Source of the DNA: Firm-04 sp946413695 | GTDB taxonomy: Bacteria; Bacillota; Clostridia; Oscillospirales; Ruminococcaceae | Direction of reading: 5' to 3' | DNA length: 23,818 bases | Assembly (NCBI GenBank): GCA_946413695.1 | Contig: CAMKLV010000058.1 | Span: forward strand, 1-23,818 | Part shown: positions 23,343 to 23,818 of the stretch, in pieces | How the letters are laid out: each line of letters begins with the position of its first letter | Position numbering within the stretch: position 1 is the first letter of the stretch | Made by a program: the position numbers and the translations under genes | The notes under the pieces: model-generated | Told to the model about the DNA's origin: nothing | Databases searched by the model: none | What the model saw: only the letters and a program-made list of their open reading frames with translations

Positions 23343-23371
23343 ATTATACTTTATATAATACAAAAAGTCAA
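23343..23371 (-). promoter_or_regulatory. Promoter of the toxin operon
   Basis: On the minus strand TTGACT (23366-23371) and TATAAT (23343-23348) are 17 bases apart. The predicted start near 23336 gives a leader of about 120 bases that contains the small upstream ORF. No riboswitch was recognised in the leader. Confidence 0.8.
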
Positions 23372-23622
23372 TAGGAATAACAAACAAAGCAAAAGTGTCT
23401 TTTTGTGTACACAGACGATAAAATTTACGATTCTGCGTTGATTTTGTGATTATTAAATCAGCTTCCGCCGCAGAGAAATCAGGATTCTTGTCAAATCATG
23501 CAAAAATCTCATCACAGCAGCCGCAGAATATTATTCATTTGAACTGACCAAAAATTGCGAACGGTTGTCATTTATTGTCAAATATCCACATCGTGCATTC
23601 TGTGCAGGGCAGCATGGCATTC

Positions 23623-23654
23623 ATGCACAAATCGAAGCTTGAAAATTTGTGCAT
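23623..23654. repeat. Perfect 10-bp inverted repeat
   Basis: ATGCACAAAT (23623-23632) and ATTTGTGCAT (23645-23654) are separated by 12 bases. GTGCATTCTG occurs nearby at 23593 and 23650. It has no T-tract, so it is not an obvious terminator, and it may be an operator-like site about 250 bases upstream of the operon promoter. Confidence 0.5.
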
Positions 23655-23737
23655 TCTGCCGATGCCAAATCAATACTTTTTGTATCAGAAAGCGCGCTGT
23701 CACCTGCAAAACTATACCGTTCGTATTGCATAAAAAA

Positions 23738-23762
23738 GCCGCCCCGTTTCCCACGGGGCGGC
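23738..23762 (-). terminator. GC-rich terminator for minus-strand transcription entering from the right
   Basis: A 10-bp stem, GCCGCCCCGT with ACGGGGCGGC, has a 5-base loop. On the minus strand it is followed by six T. It would isolate the toxin operon from a gene beyond the window. Confidence 0.8.
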
Positions 23763-23778
23763 GCAGACTGTCGATAAA

Positions 23779-23818
23779 GGTATCGCTGCGCGATGATTAT
23801 AATGGGGCGCTGCCCCAT
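23779..23818 (+). repeat. Compound palindromic intergenic repeat, copy E (cut by window end)
   Basis: GGTATCGC begins at 23779, with ATCGC-3-GCGAT (23782-23794), then TATAATGGGG, and the hairpin ATGGGGC-3-GCCCCAT (23802-23818). It has the same module order as copies A to D and continues beyond the window. Confidence 0.65.

Larger units (their letters stand above)
23261..23818. other. AT-rich upstream region of the toxin operon
   Basis: No supportable gene beyond the small upstream ORF. A minus-strand frame at 23621-23818 merely reads through the terminator and repeat. The region holds the operon promoter (23343-23371), a 10-bp inverted repeat (23623-23654), a terminator (23738-23762) and repeat copy E at the edge. 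The stretch 23372-23620 is AT-rich with nothing I can name. Confidence 0.6.

Noticed and set aside
23585..23593. Single DnaA-box-like ATATCCACA
   Set aside because: One imperfect copy alone does not support an origin.
23621..23818. Minus-strand frame of 65 codons at the right edge
   Set aside because: It consists of the GC-rich terminator and repeat copy E read as protein.

Overview
The window looks like chromosomal DNA of a Gram-positive gut or rumen Clostridia, most likely a Ruminococcus-type member of the Oscillospiraceae. This is an inference from the Thr/Pro-rich linkers in a secreted protein, canonical TTGACA-17-TATAAT promoters, AGGAG-type ribosome sites, the style of palindromic intergenic repeats, and a YolD-like partner of a Y-family polymerase. 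No rRNA or tRNA gene, CRISPR array or transposase was recognised.

Left part (1-5000). A short non-coding stretch with a long foldback element, a rho-independent terminator and a palindromic repeat precedes a minus-strand, membrane-anchored polysaccharide deacetylase. It is transcribed divergently from a plus-strand Y-family (UmuC/DinB-like) DNA polymerase, and both promoters are perfect consensus. The polymerase leader carries a LexA-box-like palindrome. After 500 bp of palindromic repeats comes a two-gene operon: a small ABC/SMC-type AAA ATPase and a YolD-like protein, closed by a strong terminator. YolD-like proteins are known partners of UmuC-like polymerases, so 1723-4847 reads as a DNA-damage-tolerance neighbourhood with an unexplained ATPase in the middle.

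Right part (5000-23300). This is one minus-strand operon, read right to left. A consensus promoter and a 16-codon upstream ORF with its own Shine-Dalgarno lead into an 808-residue secreted protein that ends in a Thr-rich linker and just two YD repeats. Eleven bases later starts a 5073-residue secreted RHS/YD polymorphic toxin. Its order is signal peptide, four and a half ~382-residue beta-rich super-repeats, Fn3/Ig-like array, PKD domain, carboxypeptidase-regulatory-like domain, Gly-rich hinge, RHS shell with about 45 YD repeats, hydrophobic segment, Hint domain and a 159-residue C-terminal domain of unrecognised type. Six bases after its stop begins a 170-residue acidic protein, the presumed immunity protein. 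The toxin tip and immunity gene use TTA/CTA/TCA codons that are absent from about 3260 preceding codons, which indicates a recently exchanged cassette. Stop-free frames on the opposite strand of the giant gene are artefacts of that codon bias.

Intergenic spaces hold at least five copies of a compound palindromic repeat family, two of them placed directly after stop codons. Two near-identical GC-rich hairpin terminators bracket the toxin operon. The candidates for an undescribed system are the toxin tip/immunity pair and the coupled YD-stub protein plus giant RHS toxin.
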